This document shows positions 46,603-58,854 of a DNA stretch of 64,000 nt, piece after piece. A model generated the notes under the pieces. The model was not told where the DNA came from and ran no database searches. It saw only the letters and a program-made list of their open reading frames with translations. The stretch's first letter is position 1, and the number at the start of each line of letters is the position of its first letter. The translations under genes were made by a program, and so were the position numbers. The DNA comes from Zea mays (lineage: Eukaryota > Streptophyta > Magnoliopsida > Poales > Poaceae), in the NCBI RefSeq assembly GCF_902167145.1, contig NC_050096.1, positions 268,172,622-268,236,621 of the forward strand, in the 5' to 3' direction.

Positions 46603-47925
46603 TGAGAGCACCTAGAGGGGGGTGAATAGGTGATCCTGTAAAATCAAACACTAATAGCCACAAAACTTAGTTTAAAGTGTTAGTACGGCTAGGTAGCTTT
46701 GAAGCGAGTTCTTGTGAACACAACAATCACAGAGAAAGCAACACAAGTGACACGCGATTTTTATCCCGTGGTTCGGCCAAGTAATACTTGCCTACTTCCA
46801 CGTTGTGGCGTCCCAATGGACGAGGGTTGCACTCAACCCCTTTCAAGTGATCCAATGATCAACTTGAATACCACCACTTTCTTCCTTCTAGTCTTTCTCC
46901 CGTTTGCGAGGAATCTCCACAAGTTGGAGCCTCTCGCCCTTACAATAAAGATCACAAAGAAGGCACAAGAGTAAGGCTAGGAGAGCAACACACACATGCA
47001 CACAAGCCAAGACTTGAGCTTGAAATGTAGTACAGAGAGTTCACAACTCGAACGGAGCTCAAATCACTAACACAATCGATCAAATGCGCGGAGACGGAGT
47101 GGGAGTCTTAGAATGCTTAGTGAATGCTTTGGTGACTCCTCCATGCGCCTAGGGGTCCCTTTTATATCCCCGAGGCAGCTAGGAGCCGTTGGAGGCAAAC
47201 TTGGAAGACCATCCTTGCCTTCTGTCGAGTGGCGCACCGGACAGTCCGGTGCGCCACCGGACAGCTACTGTAGCCTGTCCGGTGCGCGATTGCCTCCCAA
47301 ATCGGGCACAATCGACCGTTGCAGCTCCGAGCCCGTTGGCGCACTAGACACTGTCCGGTGCACACCGGACAATCCGGTGCCCCCTGCCGACCGTTGGAGC
47401 TGCCACGCGTCGCCCGCAGATTTTGCGGTCGACCGTTGGCACTAGCGACCGTTGGCTCACCAGACTGTCCGGTGCACCACCGGACAGTCCGGTGAATTTT
47501 AGTCGTACGCCGCTGATCCTTTTCCCGAGAGTGATGAGTTCACCGCGGATGACTCACCGGACAGTCCAGTGCACCACTGGACAGTCCAGTGATTTTTAGC
47601 TGTACGCCGTCGTCGAATCCCGAGAGCGGTGAGTTCACCGAGGACCAGCCTGGCGCACCGGACAGTCCGGTGTGCCAGGCTGAACTGGAATTTGGCTGCA
47701 CACAACCAAGTCTTTTGCAATTCGATTCTCTTCTTCTCAACACTGTTTCTAGCACTTAGATAACCTCATTAGTATTCAAAAACAAATGTACTAAGTCTAG
47801 AAACATACCTCATGCCTTGATTTGCACTTTTCAACCTTTGGCACATTAGGACTTAAAGAATATGTGTTGGGCATCTAATCACCAAAATACTTATAGAAAT
47901 TGCACAAAGGCATATTCCCCTTTCA
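46603..47925 (-). repeat. 3' LTR of Sirevirus G, 1323 bp
   Basis: On the plus strand it reads TGAGAGCACC...CCCCTTTCA. It shares CACCGGACAGTCCGGTG palindromes (about 47230-47660) with the 5' LTR and differs from it by several small indels. Confidence 0.92.
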
Positions 47926-48709
47926 ATCTCCCCCTTTTTGGTGATTTATGCGAACAGATCAAAAAGCAACAAAAACGTGCAACATCAATTCAATTTGAAG
48001 ATCCAATTGTTTTTTACTATAATTTGGCATATTTGGATCACTCTTTGCCACCACTTGGTTTGTTTTTGCAAATCAAATTCTTTTCCCTATCTCTAGGTCA
48101 AACACACTTGTTTGGGCAAAACGAGAGATATTCCAAGAGAAAAATTGATCAAGTGCCAAAAACTCCCCCTTTTCCCATAATCAAAATTCTCTCCCACAAG
48201 AGACCAAATTTTGCAATAAGAGTATTTTGGACAAATCAAAAGTTCTAACTCTATTGTTTTCAAAATTCACAAGTGGTAGCTGATCCATTTGCTTTGGCCT
48301 TAATTCTCCCCCTTTGGCATTAAGCACCAAAACGGAATCATGTTTGGCCCTTTAACCCCATTGCCTCACCAAAAATGTCAATTAAGAGCAAAAAGGCAAT
48401 GAGAGCATAAGTATGAACTTGGAAGTGACTACACTAATACTGGAGTGCAGTGGAAGTCTTTGCATCGTCCAAGTTCACCTTTCCCTTTCAATGCACTTTT
48501 GAGACTACATCAAGTATACTCAAACACAAAGGTTAGTCTCAAAGGGTCAAGTTGTAGCATATCTCCTCCTAAATATGTGCACCATTTGCATATGGACTTG
48601 TGAGGTCCGGGGAGGTCTTGTACAACTTGAGCACCACAAATATACAACGAGTAATGTAAATGCTTCAAAGTAACATGATCAAAGGCATAGAGCACATGTA
48701 TGCTATAGA
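47926..48709 (-). other. 3' non-coding tail of Sirevirus G with purine tracts
   Basis: Complements of GGGGGAG tracts lie at 47929-47940, about 48163-48175 and 48306-48315, with a degenerate one at about 48561. No ORF is supported. Confidence 0.75.
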
Positions 48710-51700
48710 TCAATCCATGTTACGCGAATCTAAGACATTTTGCTGGTGGTCTCTCAGGAAGTGATGCTGGATGTCTATGTGCTTAGTGCGGCTATGTTCA
48801 ACAGGATTATCCTCCATGCGGATAGCACTCTCATTGTCACATAGGAGTGGGACTTTGCTCAGATTGTAGCCAAAGTCCCGGAGGGTTTGCCTCATCTAAA
48901 GTAGTTGCGTGCAACACTGTCCTGCGGCAACATACTCGGCCTCAGCGGTGAATAGGGCAACAGATGTTTGTTTCTTTGAACTCCAGGACACCAGGGACCT
49001 TCCTAGAAATTGGCACGTTCCTGATGTGCTCTTCCTATCAACCTTGCACCCGACATAATCGGAGTCTGAGTATCCAATCAAGTCAAAGGTAGACCCCTTT
49101 TGATACCAGATCCCGAAGCAAGGCATAGAAACTAAATATCTAAGAATTCGCTTAACGGTCACAAGGTGACATTCCTTGGGTCGGATTGATATCTAGCACA
49201 CATGCATACACTTAGCATAATGTCCGGTCTACTAGCACATAAATAAAGCAATGAACCTATCATGGACCGGTATGCCTTTTGATCAACGGACTTACCCCCA
49301 TTATTGAGGTCGACATGCCTGTCGGTTCCCATAAGTGTCTTCACGGGCTAGGCGTCCTTCATCCCAAACCACTTGAGAAGATCTTGTGTGTACTTCGTTT
49401 GGGAGATGAAGGTGTCGTCCTTGAGTTGCTTCACTTGGAACCCAAGGAAGTAGGTCAATTCGCCCATCATCGACATCTCGAACTTTTGTGTCATCACCCT
49501 GCTAAACTCCTCACAAGACTTTTGATTAGTAGAACCAAATATTATGTCATCGACATAAATTTGGCACACAAAAAGATCACCATCACAAGTCTTTGTAAAA
49601 AGAGTGGGATCGGCTTTCCCAACCTTGAAGGCATTAGCAATTAAGAAATCTCTAAGGCATTCATACCATGCTCTTGGGGCTTGCTTAAGTCCATAGAGCG
49701 CCTTAGAGAGCTTGAACACATGGTCGGGGTACCTGTCATCCTCAAAGCCAGGGGGTTGTTCCACGTATACCTCCTCCTTGATTGGCCCATTGAGGAAAGT
49801 GCTCTTTACATCCATTTGAAACAACCTAAAAGAGTGGTGAGAGGCATAGGCTAATAAAATTTGAATAGACTCTAGCCTAGCCACAGGAGCAAAAGTCTCC
49901 TCGAAATCCAAACCTGCGACTTGGGCATAACCTTTTGCCACAAGTCGAGCCTTGTTTCTTGTCACCACCCCGTGCTCGTCTTGCTTGTTGTGGAACACCC
50001 ACTTGGTTCCCACAACATTTTGCTTTGGACGTGGCACCAGGTTCCAAACTTCATTTCTCTTGAAGTTGTTGAGCTCTTCTACCCTAAAAGGCTCAATAGA
50101 AGAGACAAACGAGTAATGCTCACAAAAGTTTGCTAATCTTGAGCGAGTAGTTACACCCTTGCTTATGTCACCCAGAATCTGGTCAACGGGGTGATGTCGT
50201 TGGATCATTGCTCGGACTTGAGTTGGAGGGGCTCGTGGTGCTTCTTCCTCCATCACTTGTTCTTCCTGTGCTCCCCCTTGATCTTGTCCCTCTTCTTGAG
50301 GTACCTGTTCACCGTCTTGAGTTGGAGTATGCACCATTGTGGAGGAAGATGGCTGATCTTGCTCCTGTTGTTCCTGTGGTCGCACATCACCAATCGCCAT
50401 CGTGCACATTACGGCCGTTGGAACATCATCTTTATCTATGTCATCAAGATCAACTTGCTCTCTTGGAGAGCCATTAGTCTCATCAAATACAACGTCGCTA
50501 GAGACTTAAACTAAACCCGATGATTTGTTGAAGACTCTATACGCCTTTGTATTTGAGTCATACCCTAGTAAAAACCCTTCTACTGCCTTGGGAGCAAATT
50601 TAGAATGTCTACCTTTCTTCACCAGAATGTAACATTTGCTCCCAAATACACGAAAGTAGGAGACGTTGGGTTTGTTACCGGTAAGGAGTTCATAGGAGGT
50701 CTTCTTGAGAAGGCGATGCATATAGAGCCGGTTTATGGCGTGGCAAGCTGTGTTCACAGCTTCCGACCAAAACTGCTCGGGCGCCTTGAACTCTCCAAGC
50801 ATCATTCTCGCCATGTTGATAAGCGTCCTGTTCTTCCTCTCTACCACACCGTTTTGCTGTGGTGTGTAGGGAGCGGAGAATTCGTGCTTGACGCCTTCCT
50901 CCTCAAGATACTCCTCAACTTGCTGATTCTTGAACTCAGACCCGTTGTCGCTCCTTATCCTTTTCACCTTTAGCTCAAATTCGTTTTGAGTCCTCCTTAG
51001 AAAGCGCTTTAGGGTCCCTTGGGTTTCTGATTTATCCTGCAAAAGGAACACCCAAGTGAAGCGGGAAAAATCATCAACAATTACAAGACCATACTTACTT
51101 CCCCCGATGCTAAGGTAGGCAATGGGTCCGAAGAGGTCCATGTGAAGAAGCTCTAGTGGTCTTGATGTTGTCATCACATTCTTGCTATGATGAGTGCTTC
51201 CCACCTGTTTCCCTGCCTGACATGCTGCACTAGGCCTATCTTTCTCAAAAAACATTGGTTAGTCCTAACACATGTTCTCCCTTTAGAAGTTTATGAAGGT
51301 TCTTCATCCCAACATGTGCTAGACGGCGATGCCACAGCCAGCCCATACTAGTCTTAGCTATTAAGCATGCATCTAGATCAGCCTCCTCTTTCGAAAAATC
51401 AACTAAGTAGAGTTTGTCGTCTAATACACCCTTAAAAGCTAATGAACCATCACTCCTTCTAAAGACAGATACATCAACGTTTGTAAAAAGACAATTGTAA
51501 CCCATGTGACACAATTAACTTACAGACAGAAGGTTGTAACCAAGCGACTATACTAGAAATACATTCCATATGGGGTGCTTGTTGGTGATGGCTATCTTGC
51601 CCAAGCCTTTGACCTTGCCTTGGTTCCCATCTCCAAAGATGATCGTATCCTGGGAATCCTTGTTCTTGACGTAGGAGGTGAACATCTTCTTCTCCCCCGT

Positions 51701-51768
51701 CATGTGGTTTGTGCATCCGCTGTCAATAATCCAGCTTGAGCCCCCAGATGCATAAACCTGTAAGGAAT
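48710..51768 (-). pseudogene. pol of Sirevirus G
   Basis: From right to left: protease (DSGCTNHMTG, near 51710), zinc region HRRLAHVGMKNLHK with AAC-x-AGK near 51230, integrase core (SDNGSEFKN near 50945, PQQNGVVERKNRT near 50860), RT with FAPVARLES and YVDDIIFGS near 49550, RNase H with TAEAEYVAAGQ near 48940 and DNESAIRM near 48830. The last segment jumps from FLRDHQQ to NVLDSRNMD, losing about 40 codons present in F (KGDIEVFHIS to RLRSEL). Stops occur near 48896, 49160, 49345, 50506 and 51515, so no complete pol is made. Confidence 0.9.
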
Positions 51769-53263
51769 TTAAGCTTGGGTTTTAGGTACCCAACTCTTGT
51801 TGGGTCCTGCAGGGTTAGTCACAATAACTTTTGGAACCCAAATACAAGTCTTGTCTCCCTTGCATTTGAATCCCAATTTTCTAGCTACTACTTTTGTATT
51901 TTTGCATGTAAGAACAAAAGAAGTATTGAAAGCATGATAAATGGTAGAGGGTTTATTGCACATTTTTCTAGGAGCATGAGACATATCATGATTTTTCCTA
52001 GGTCTACTTCTACCATAATCATGAGTGGAGCTAGAGGCAAACATAGCATTTGAATCATAATAAGCAGCATGAACATAACTCTTATTATAATTGAAACGAC
52101 TGGCAATTTTCCTATCATAAATAAAAGCATGGTTCCTTTGAGGACTACTAGCCATAGGGGCCTTCCCTTTCTCCATGTTGAGAACGGGAGCCTTTTGGCT
52201 TGTTAAGTTCTTGGTTTCCTTTCGAAAATCAAGTCCATCCTTAATTGAGGGGTGTTTACCAATAGTGTAGGCATCCCTAGCAAACTTTAATTTATCAAAA
52301 TCACTTTTGCAAGTCTTAAGTTGAGCATTAAGACTTGCCACCTCATCATTCAATTTAGTAATAGCAATAATATGTTCATCACAGACATCAACATCAAAAT
52401 CCTTGCATCTATTACAAATAACAACATGCTCTACACATGAACTAGTTTCATTTGCTTTCTCTAGCTTAGCATTTAATTCATCAATTAAACTCTTTAAGCT
52501 AGAGATAGATACATGGCAAGCAGATAACTCAGAAGATAGCATTTCATTTCTCTTAGTTTCTAAAGCAAGGGATTTTTGCACACTAACAAATTTGTTATGT
52601 TCCTCATACAATATGTCCTCTTGCTTTTCTAGCAGTTTATCTTTTTCATTTAGAGCATCAATTAATCCATTAATTTTTTCTACTTTGGCTCTATCTAAAC
52701 CTTTAAATAAACTAGAGTAATCTACTTCATCATTGGATGATTATTCATCACTAGATGAAGTGTACTTGGGTGTGTCCCAAACACGTACCTTTTTCTCCTT
52801 GGCCATAAGACATGTATGACGTTCGTTGGGGAAGAGTGAGGATTTGTTGAAGGCTGAGGCAGCAAGTCCTTCGTCGTCAAAGTCGGAAGAGGAGCAGTCC
52901 GAGTCACATTCCTTTCCAAGGTGCGCCTCGCCCTTTGCCTTCCTGTAGTTCTTCTTTTTATCCTTCTTCCCGCTCTTTTCTTGTCCCTGGTCACTATCAT
53001 TATCGGGTCAATTTGCAATAAAGTGACCAGTCTTACCGCATTTAAAGCAGGAGCGCTTTCCCCTTGTTTTGTTCTTGTTGGGGTACTCCTTTCATCCTTT
53101 AAGCGCGGTCTTGAAGCGCTTGATGATAAGCGCCATCTCATCCTCGTTGAGACCAGCAGCCTCCACTTGTGCCACCTTGCTTGGAAGCGCCTCCTGCTAC
53201 TGGTTGCCTTAAGAGCAACAAATTGAGGCTCGTAGACGGGTAGTGGACAGTTTAGAGCATTGT
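51769..53263 (-). pseudogene. gag C-terminal half of Sirevirus G
   Basis: It continues the gag frame across the solo LTR (AQYMDN on the right, then ALNCPLPVYEPQ here). A CCHC zinc knuckle is recognisable at about 53070-53008 as CFKCGKTGHFIAN followed by TGA where the last cysteine codon should be. Further on are a Ser/Asp-rich segment with a TAA/TGA near 52735 and the coiled-coil part ending WVPKTQA at TAA 51769-51771. Confidence 0.85.
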
Positions 53264-56200
53264 TGAAGCGTCCCCAATCCTCTGGGACTCAAATGTGATA
53301 CAAATACTAGTCCTAGGAGGCTAGTAAACACATTTATACATCAGATGATTACAGATCTGCTTAAACGACAAACCTATAAAGGTGGCGAACAACTTTAAGA
53401 GTTGGTCCACAACTCGGGACATATCATCAGAGTGGGGCTGAAGCAGCCCGATATACGCAGTGAAGCAAATCAGCGGTCCAACAGCCACAGGCAAGGTTGG
53501 GAACAGTCGTAACTCTTACCCGATCTCCTTTTTCTGAAAAACAACAAATAAGCAAGGGTGAATACAAACGTACTCAGCAGCCCACCTTCACCCGCGGAAT
53601 GGGGAAATCAGATATAATGCATGGAATATGTGGAGCTCAGGATATTTTGCAGAAACAGCAATATTTTATGCAGAGTTGTTTTGAAAAACATTTCGTATTT
53701 TTGCAAAGCGCATCCTCTCCAAAAGGAGCAGGAAGTTTTTTTTCAGTATTATAACAAAATCCCCTGGACTAAACCATCCAGGTATCTCAGCAGTTTCCCA
53801 CTGGTTTTCCTTTTCAAAAACAGCTACTGGACTTCCCGTCCACCATAGCTCACGGCTCAACCGCCGGACCTTTTAAAAACCATTTATCTCAAACACACCC
53901 TTTTTCGAAAACAAAACATTAATTGCCATACCATACCAGACTCGTCCATTCCTGTGGACATGGACTATTCGAATAGGTTTTCAAACTCTGCGCAGAGGTG
54001 TACACTTTACCCACTAGTTCGGCTCTGCGATCTCATGATTAGTGAGATCCGAATCCGAATCTCTTTCTTCCCTTGCACGTCCTAACCTCAACAGTTATAC
54101 CGGAAGGAGTCAGGCCACCACCATGTCCAAACCGGACAAAACTTTCCCCCTCCTTATCCTCCCGGTGCTCTCCAGCCTTCATAACCCTGGGGTTGGACCG
54201 TACGAGTTCAGATTGAGTGACTGCCCACACAGTCTCGAGTGGTTGTACTTATCATGAGTACAACTAGTGAAAGATGACAAACCGGTCCTTATACGAGGGG
54301 ACAATCCTTCTGCTCACGCCTAAACCAGCTGAGCCATCACCTTAGGCCCTCCCCTAAACCAGGGAGTCCCTGATTATCCCACTCACAAGGTGATAAGGGT
54401 GAAAACCCTTCATCATACACATTTTGAAAAACATTTTCTTTTGAAAACTCGCACCTTTCCTCAAATCATTTGTAACAATTATATCAGGGATTGATTGCGG
54501 CAAGCGGATGGGTGGCCATAATAACTTGTCTCAAAATCATATCATGCATAAAATAACAGGCTGAGGGTTGTGGTTGAAAAATCATAGGTAATTTATGCAT
54601 CAAAGGGATCCAGTGAGCTTGCCGTGCTTCTTCGGCGAAGGGGGAAGGAGAGCTCGCGGAACTGGCTTCTGGCTCCACCGCCTGGCGTAGACTTACAGAT
54701 CTGGCCTCCACGAGATGGCACGAACGCTCCGATAATAGGAGGGTGGACTGGAGGCGAAGCGAAACTATGCGTGTAGCCGGCAGAGCGGAGTAACTGAGTG
54801 GGTGGGGTGTTTTCCTTGGCTGAGGGTGTTGAGTGTGTGTGGAGAGGGAGAGGGTAGCTGGGTGTATTTATAGCTGGGTGTATGTGGTGTAGCACAGTGA
54901 AGTTCACTATTGGTGAGAATAGTGACGAATGAATCGTCTGACTTAGTATGAACAGGAGAGTTATAGGCAGAATATGGGACGGGAGTATTTTGGGAGTTTT
55001 CTGGAATATGAACCATGCTTAAGGGATGACATGGTTGGATAGGGAATAGTTTGATAAGAATTTAGAAACGAGAATTATTGGAATCTGAGTTTGGAAGCCT
55101 GGTTCGAAGGAATCTCAAGTTAAGCGTGCTCAACTTGGAGAAACCTAGGATGGGTGACCAGATGGGAAGTTCCCACTGGAAGGAAAATCACAGTCACCGG
55201 AGTTTGTATAACTGGAATATAGGTCTCGCTGGTCTTAGGTGGACTGGACAGCATGATGGATGAGTAGTTGAAATTTGGGGTGATCGGATGATCGATGAAT
55301 AGTAACGGTGAATAGTAACGGTAAATAGTAACGATAAATAGTTACGGTAAATAGTGACGTTAAATAGTGACGGTAAATAGTGATGGTAAATAGTAATAGT
55401 AACGGTAAATAGTGACGGTAAATAGTGATGGTAAATAGTAACGATAAATAGTGACGGTAAATAGTGACGGTAAAATAGTGACGGTAAATAGTAACGATAA
55501 AATAGTGATGGTGAATAGTTCGTATGAACGAACGATGAACGATGAATAGGAACTCTGAACGAACGATGAACGATCTAATGATCGAACGAACGAACGATCA
55601 GAATTTTGGCAGCATAACGGCAGGAAAAGGATTATTTGGACGAACGAACGGACGAACGATCGAACGATCGGACGAACGGACGAATGAACCATGGACGATC
55701 GGACGAACGATCAAACGATCGGACGAACGGACGATCGGAATTTCGGCAGCATAACGGCAGGAAAAAGATTATTTGGGCGAACGAACGGACGAACGAACCA
55801 TGAACGATCGGACGAACGATCAAACGATCGGACGAACGAACGATCGGAATTTTGGCAGCATAACGGCAGGAAAAAGATTATTTGGACGAACGAACGATCG
55901 AACGATCGGATGAACGGACGAACGAACCATGAACGATCGGACGAACGATCGAACGATCGGACAAACGAACGAACAACTAAGAACAGGGGGACGAACGATC
56001 GAAGAACGACCGAACGATCCTTGTGCTAGTGTGTGCTTGTGTGGGAGGTGGAGTGGGAGTGGGAGTGGGCGTGTGGGTGTGTGGGGGGGAGAGAGTTGCC
56101 ATGAAATGGCTTGGGGTGGGATGAGAGGAGGCCCTTGCCCCTCTATTTATAGCCATGGTGGGGGGATTAGGGGGAGGGATGAGAGGATTAGTGGGAGGAT

Positions 56201-56611
56201 GAGAGGATTAGTGGAAGATTAGCATGGATTTGTCTTATATGAGTGTAATTAGCTTGTAGAGCTCACCGTATGACACCGGAGGCATACGTATACGTATGAG
56301 CATGAAGAAAGTTATGAAGAAAATATTTGTGGGGGCTTGAAAAATGGTTCTGAAGGTATTTCTTAGGAAGAAAATACTTGGAGATATATCGGTGGAATAT
56401 TTGGGTAGTATTTCTGAAAGAGTTTGATGGTGATCACTGGGGAAATATTTGTAGGATATTTTGAGGAGGATTTTAGAGAGAATATGGACCACTATATTTT
56501 ACTTGCTGATATCAACTTGCAAACAAACATCTTGAAACAAAATTTGAAATTCATTTTGAATTTAGAGCAAGTTTGAGAATATTTCAGAATTTGAATTTTT
56601 GGGATGCTACA
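53264..56611 (-). mobile_element. Solo LTR of the X family, 3348 bp
   Basis: It begins TGAAGCGTCCCC and ends GGGATGCTACA on the plus strand, with the short inverted ends TG(A/T)AGC(G/A)TCCC. It is flanked by ATTGT at 53259-53263 and 56612-56616, and gag of Sirevirus G is continuous across it. No internal region is present, so it is the product of LTR-LTR recombination. Minus-strand TATAAATA boxes lie near 56144-56151 and 54865. Confidence 0.92.
55290..55990. repeat. Low-complexity zone of the solo LTR
   Basis: First a block of AATAGTAACGGT / AATAGTGACGGT units (55290-55520), then GAACGAACGATCG / GATCGGACGAAC units with three near-copies of a 110-120 bp block containing GGCAGCATAACGGCAGGAAAA (55610, 55750, 55860). 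Confidence 0.88.
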
Positions 56612-57496
56612 ATTGTCCATGTATTGAGCCTCCTTCACCATCATGCGCCCGCTCACAAATTTTCCAAGAATCTCCTCGGGCGTCATCTTGGTGTACCTGG
56701 GATTCTCACGAATAAGATTGACAAGATGGGGATCAATTATAGTAAATGACCTTAGCATGAGTCGGACGACATCATGATCCGTCCATCTTGTGCTTCCATA
56801 GCTTCAGATCTTGTTGACCAGGGTCTTGAGCCTGTTGTAAGTCTAAGTTGGCTCTTCTCCCCGGATCATGGCGAATCTTCCCAACTCGCCTTCCACCAGT
56901 TCCATTTTGGTGATCATTGTAGCATCATTTCCCTCATGTGAGATCCTGAGGGTGTCCCAGATTTGCTTGGCGTTGTCCAAGCCGCTAACCTTGCTGTATT
57001 CATCCCTGCACAGAGATGCTAGCAAAATAGTGGTAGCTTGTGCATTTTTATGAATTTGCTTATTTATGAAAATGGGATTGTCAGTATTATCAAAATGCAT
57101 TCCGTTTTCAACAATCTCCCAGATACTAGGATGAAGAGAAAATAAATGGCTACGCATTTTATGACTCCAGAAAGAGTAGTCTTCTCCATCAAAGTGTGGA
57201 GGTTTCCCAAGTGGAATTGATAGCAAATGAGCATTCGAATTAAATGGAATACAAGAATAATCAAATGAATAGTTTTGACTAACTGTTTTCTTCTTTGAGG
57301 AGTCGTCGTCGTCGTGTGGTGAAGAAGACGAGGCATCGCTGTCATAGTAGATGATCTTCTTGATGCGCCTCTTCTTCTTCCCATCTCTCTTCTTTTGTCT
57401 CGAGCCTGAGTCAGTAGGCTTGTCTTCTCTTGGCTTGTTGAAGACGGATTCCTTTTCCTTGTTGCTGACCACCATCCCCATTCCCTTAGGATCCAT
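56612..57496 (-). pseudogene. gag N-terminal half of Sirevirus G
   Basis: It starts at ATG 57496 (MDPKGMG), with a Lys/Asp/Ser-rich N-terminus followed by the copia gag domain (PPHFDGEDYSFWSHKMRSHL near 57200 and ATTILLASLCRDEYSKV near 57020). A stop after MIRGEEPT (near 56843) and a TAG near 56803 break it; homology continues through MTPEEILGKF to AQYMDN at the solo LTR. Confidence 0.85.
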
Positions 57497-57530
57497 CTCT
57501 TTGGGAGGTTAGTCCCTTAGATGAAGAGTA

Positions 57531-57546
57531 CGGCTCTGATACCAAT
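57531..57546 (-). other. Primer-binding site of Sirevirus G
   Basis: The minus strand reads TTGGTATCAGAGCC directly next to the 5' LTR, complementary to the 3' end of initiator tRNA-Met. Confidence 0.88.
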
Positions 57547-58849
57547 TGAGAGCACCTAGAGGGGGGTGAATAGGTGATCCTGTAAAATCAAACACTAATA
57601 GCCACAAAACTTAGTTTAAAGTGTTAGTACGGCTAGGTAGCTTTGAAGCGAGTTCTTGTGAACACAACAATCACAGAAAAAGCAACACAAGTGACACGTG
57701 TTTTTTATCCCGTGGTTTGGCTAAGTAATACTTGCCTACTTCCACGTTGTGGCGCCCTAATGGACGAGGGTTGCACTCAACCCCTTTCAAGTGATCCAAT
57801 GATCAACTTGAATGCCACAACTTTCTTCCTTCTAGTCTTTCTCCTGTTTGCGAGGAATCTCCACAAGTTGGAGCCTCTCGCCCTTACAATAAAGGTCACA
57901 AAGAAGGCACAAGAGTAAGGCTAGGAGAGCAACACACACAAATCCGCAGCACACACATGCACACAAGCCAAGACTTGAGCTCGAAACGTAGCACAGAGAG
58001 TTCACAACTCGAACGGAGCTCAAATCACTAACACAATCGATCAAATACGCGGAGACGGAGTGTGGGAGTCTTAGAATGCTTAGTGAATGCTTAGGTGACT
58101 CTTCCATGCGCCTAGGGGTCCCTTTTATAGCCCTAAGGCAGCTAGGAGCCGTTGGAGGGAAACTTGGAAGGCCATCCTTGCCTTCTGTCGAGTGGCGCAC
58201 CGGACAGTCCGGTGCGCCACCGGACAACTACTGTAGCATGTCCGGTGCGCGATTGCCTTCCAAATCGGGCACAGTTGACCGTTGCAGCTCCGGGCCCTTT
58301 GGCGCACCGGACAGTTCGGTGCCCCCTGCCAACCGTTGGAGCTACCACGCATCGCCCGCAGATTTCACGGCCGACTGTTGGCGCTGGCGACCGTTGGCTC
58401 ACCGGACAGTCCGGTGAATTTTAGCCGTACGCCGCTGATCCTTTTCCCGAGAGCGACGAGTTTGCCATGGATGACTCACCGGACAGTCGGGTGATTTTTA
58501 GCCGTACGCCACCGTCGAATCCCGAGAGCTGCGACTTCACCGAGGACCAGCCTGGCGCATCGGATACTGTCCGGTGCACCAACGGACAATCTGGTGTGCC
58601 AGGCCGAACTGGAATTTGGCTGCACACAGCCAAGTCTTTTGCAATTCGATTCTCTTCTTCTCAGCACTGTTTCTAGCACTTAGATAACCTCATTAGTATT
58701 CAAAAACAAATGTACTGAGTCTAGAAACATACCTCATGCATTGACTTGCACTTTTCAACCTTTGGCACATTAGGTCTTAAAGAATATGTGTTGGGCATCT
58801 AATCACCAAAATACTTATAGAAATTGCCCAAGGGCATATTTCCCTTTCA
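57547..58849 (-). repeat. 5' LTR of Sirevirus G, 1303 bp
   Basis: On the plus strand TGAGAGCACC...TCCCTTTCA. It aligns with 46603-47925. It has an extra AATCCGCAGCACACAC segment near 57940 and lacks some sequence near 58310-58320. CACCGGACAGTCCGGTG palindromes are at about 58198-58230 and 58400. Confidence 0.92.
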
Positions 58850-58854
58850 GCAGC

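Larger units (their letters stand above)
46603..58849 (-). mobile_element. Structurally complete Sirevirus G (Opie/Ji-like) with nested solo LTR
   Basis: Both LTRs, a tRNA-Met primer site, gag, pol, purine tracts and a perfect 5-bp target duplication (GCAGC) are present. Without the solo LTR the length is about 8.9 kb, within the usual Sirevirus range. It is inserted in gag of element C in the same orientation. The coding regions carry stops and a deletion, so it is not autonomous. Confidence 0.93.
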
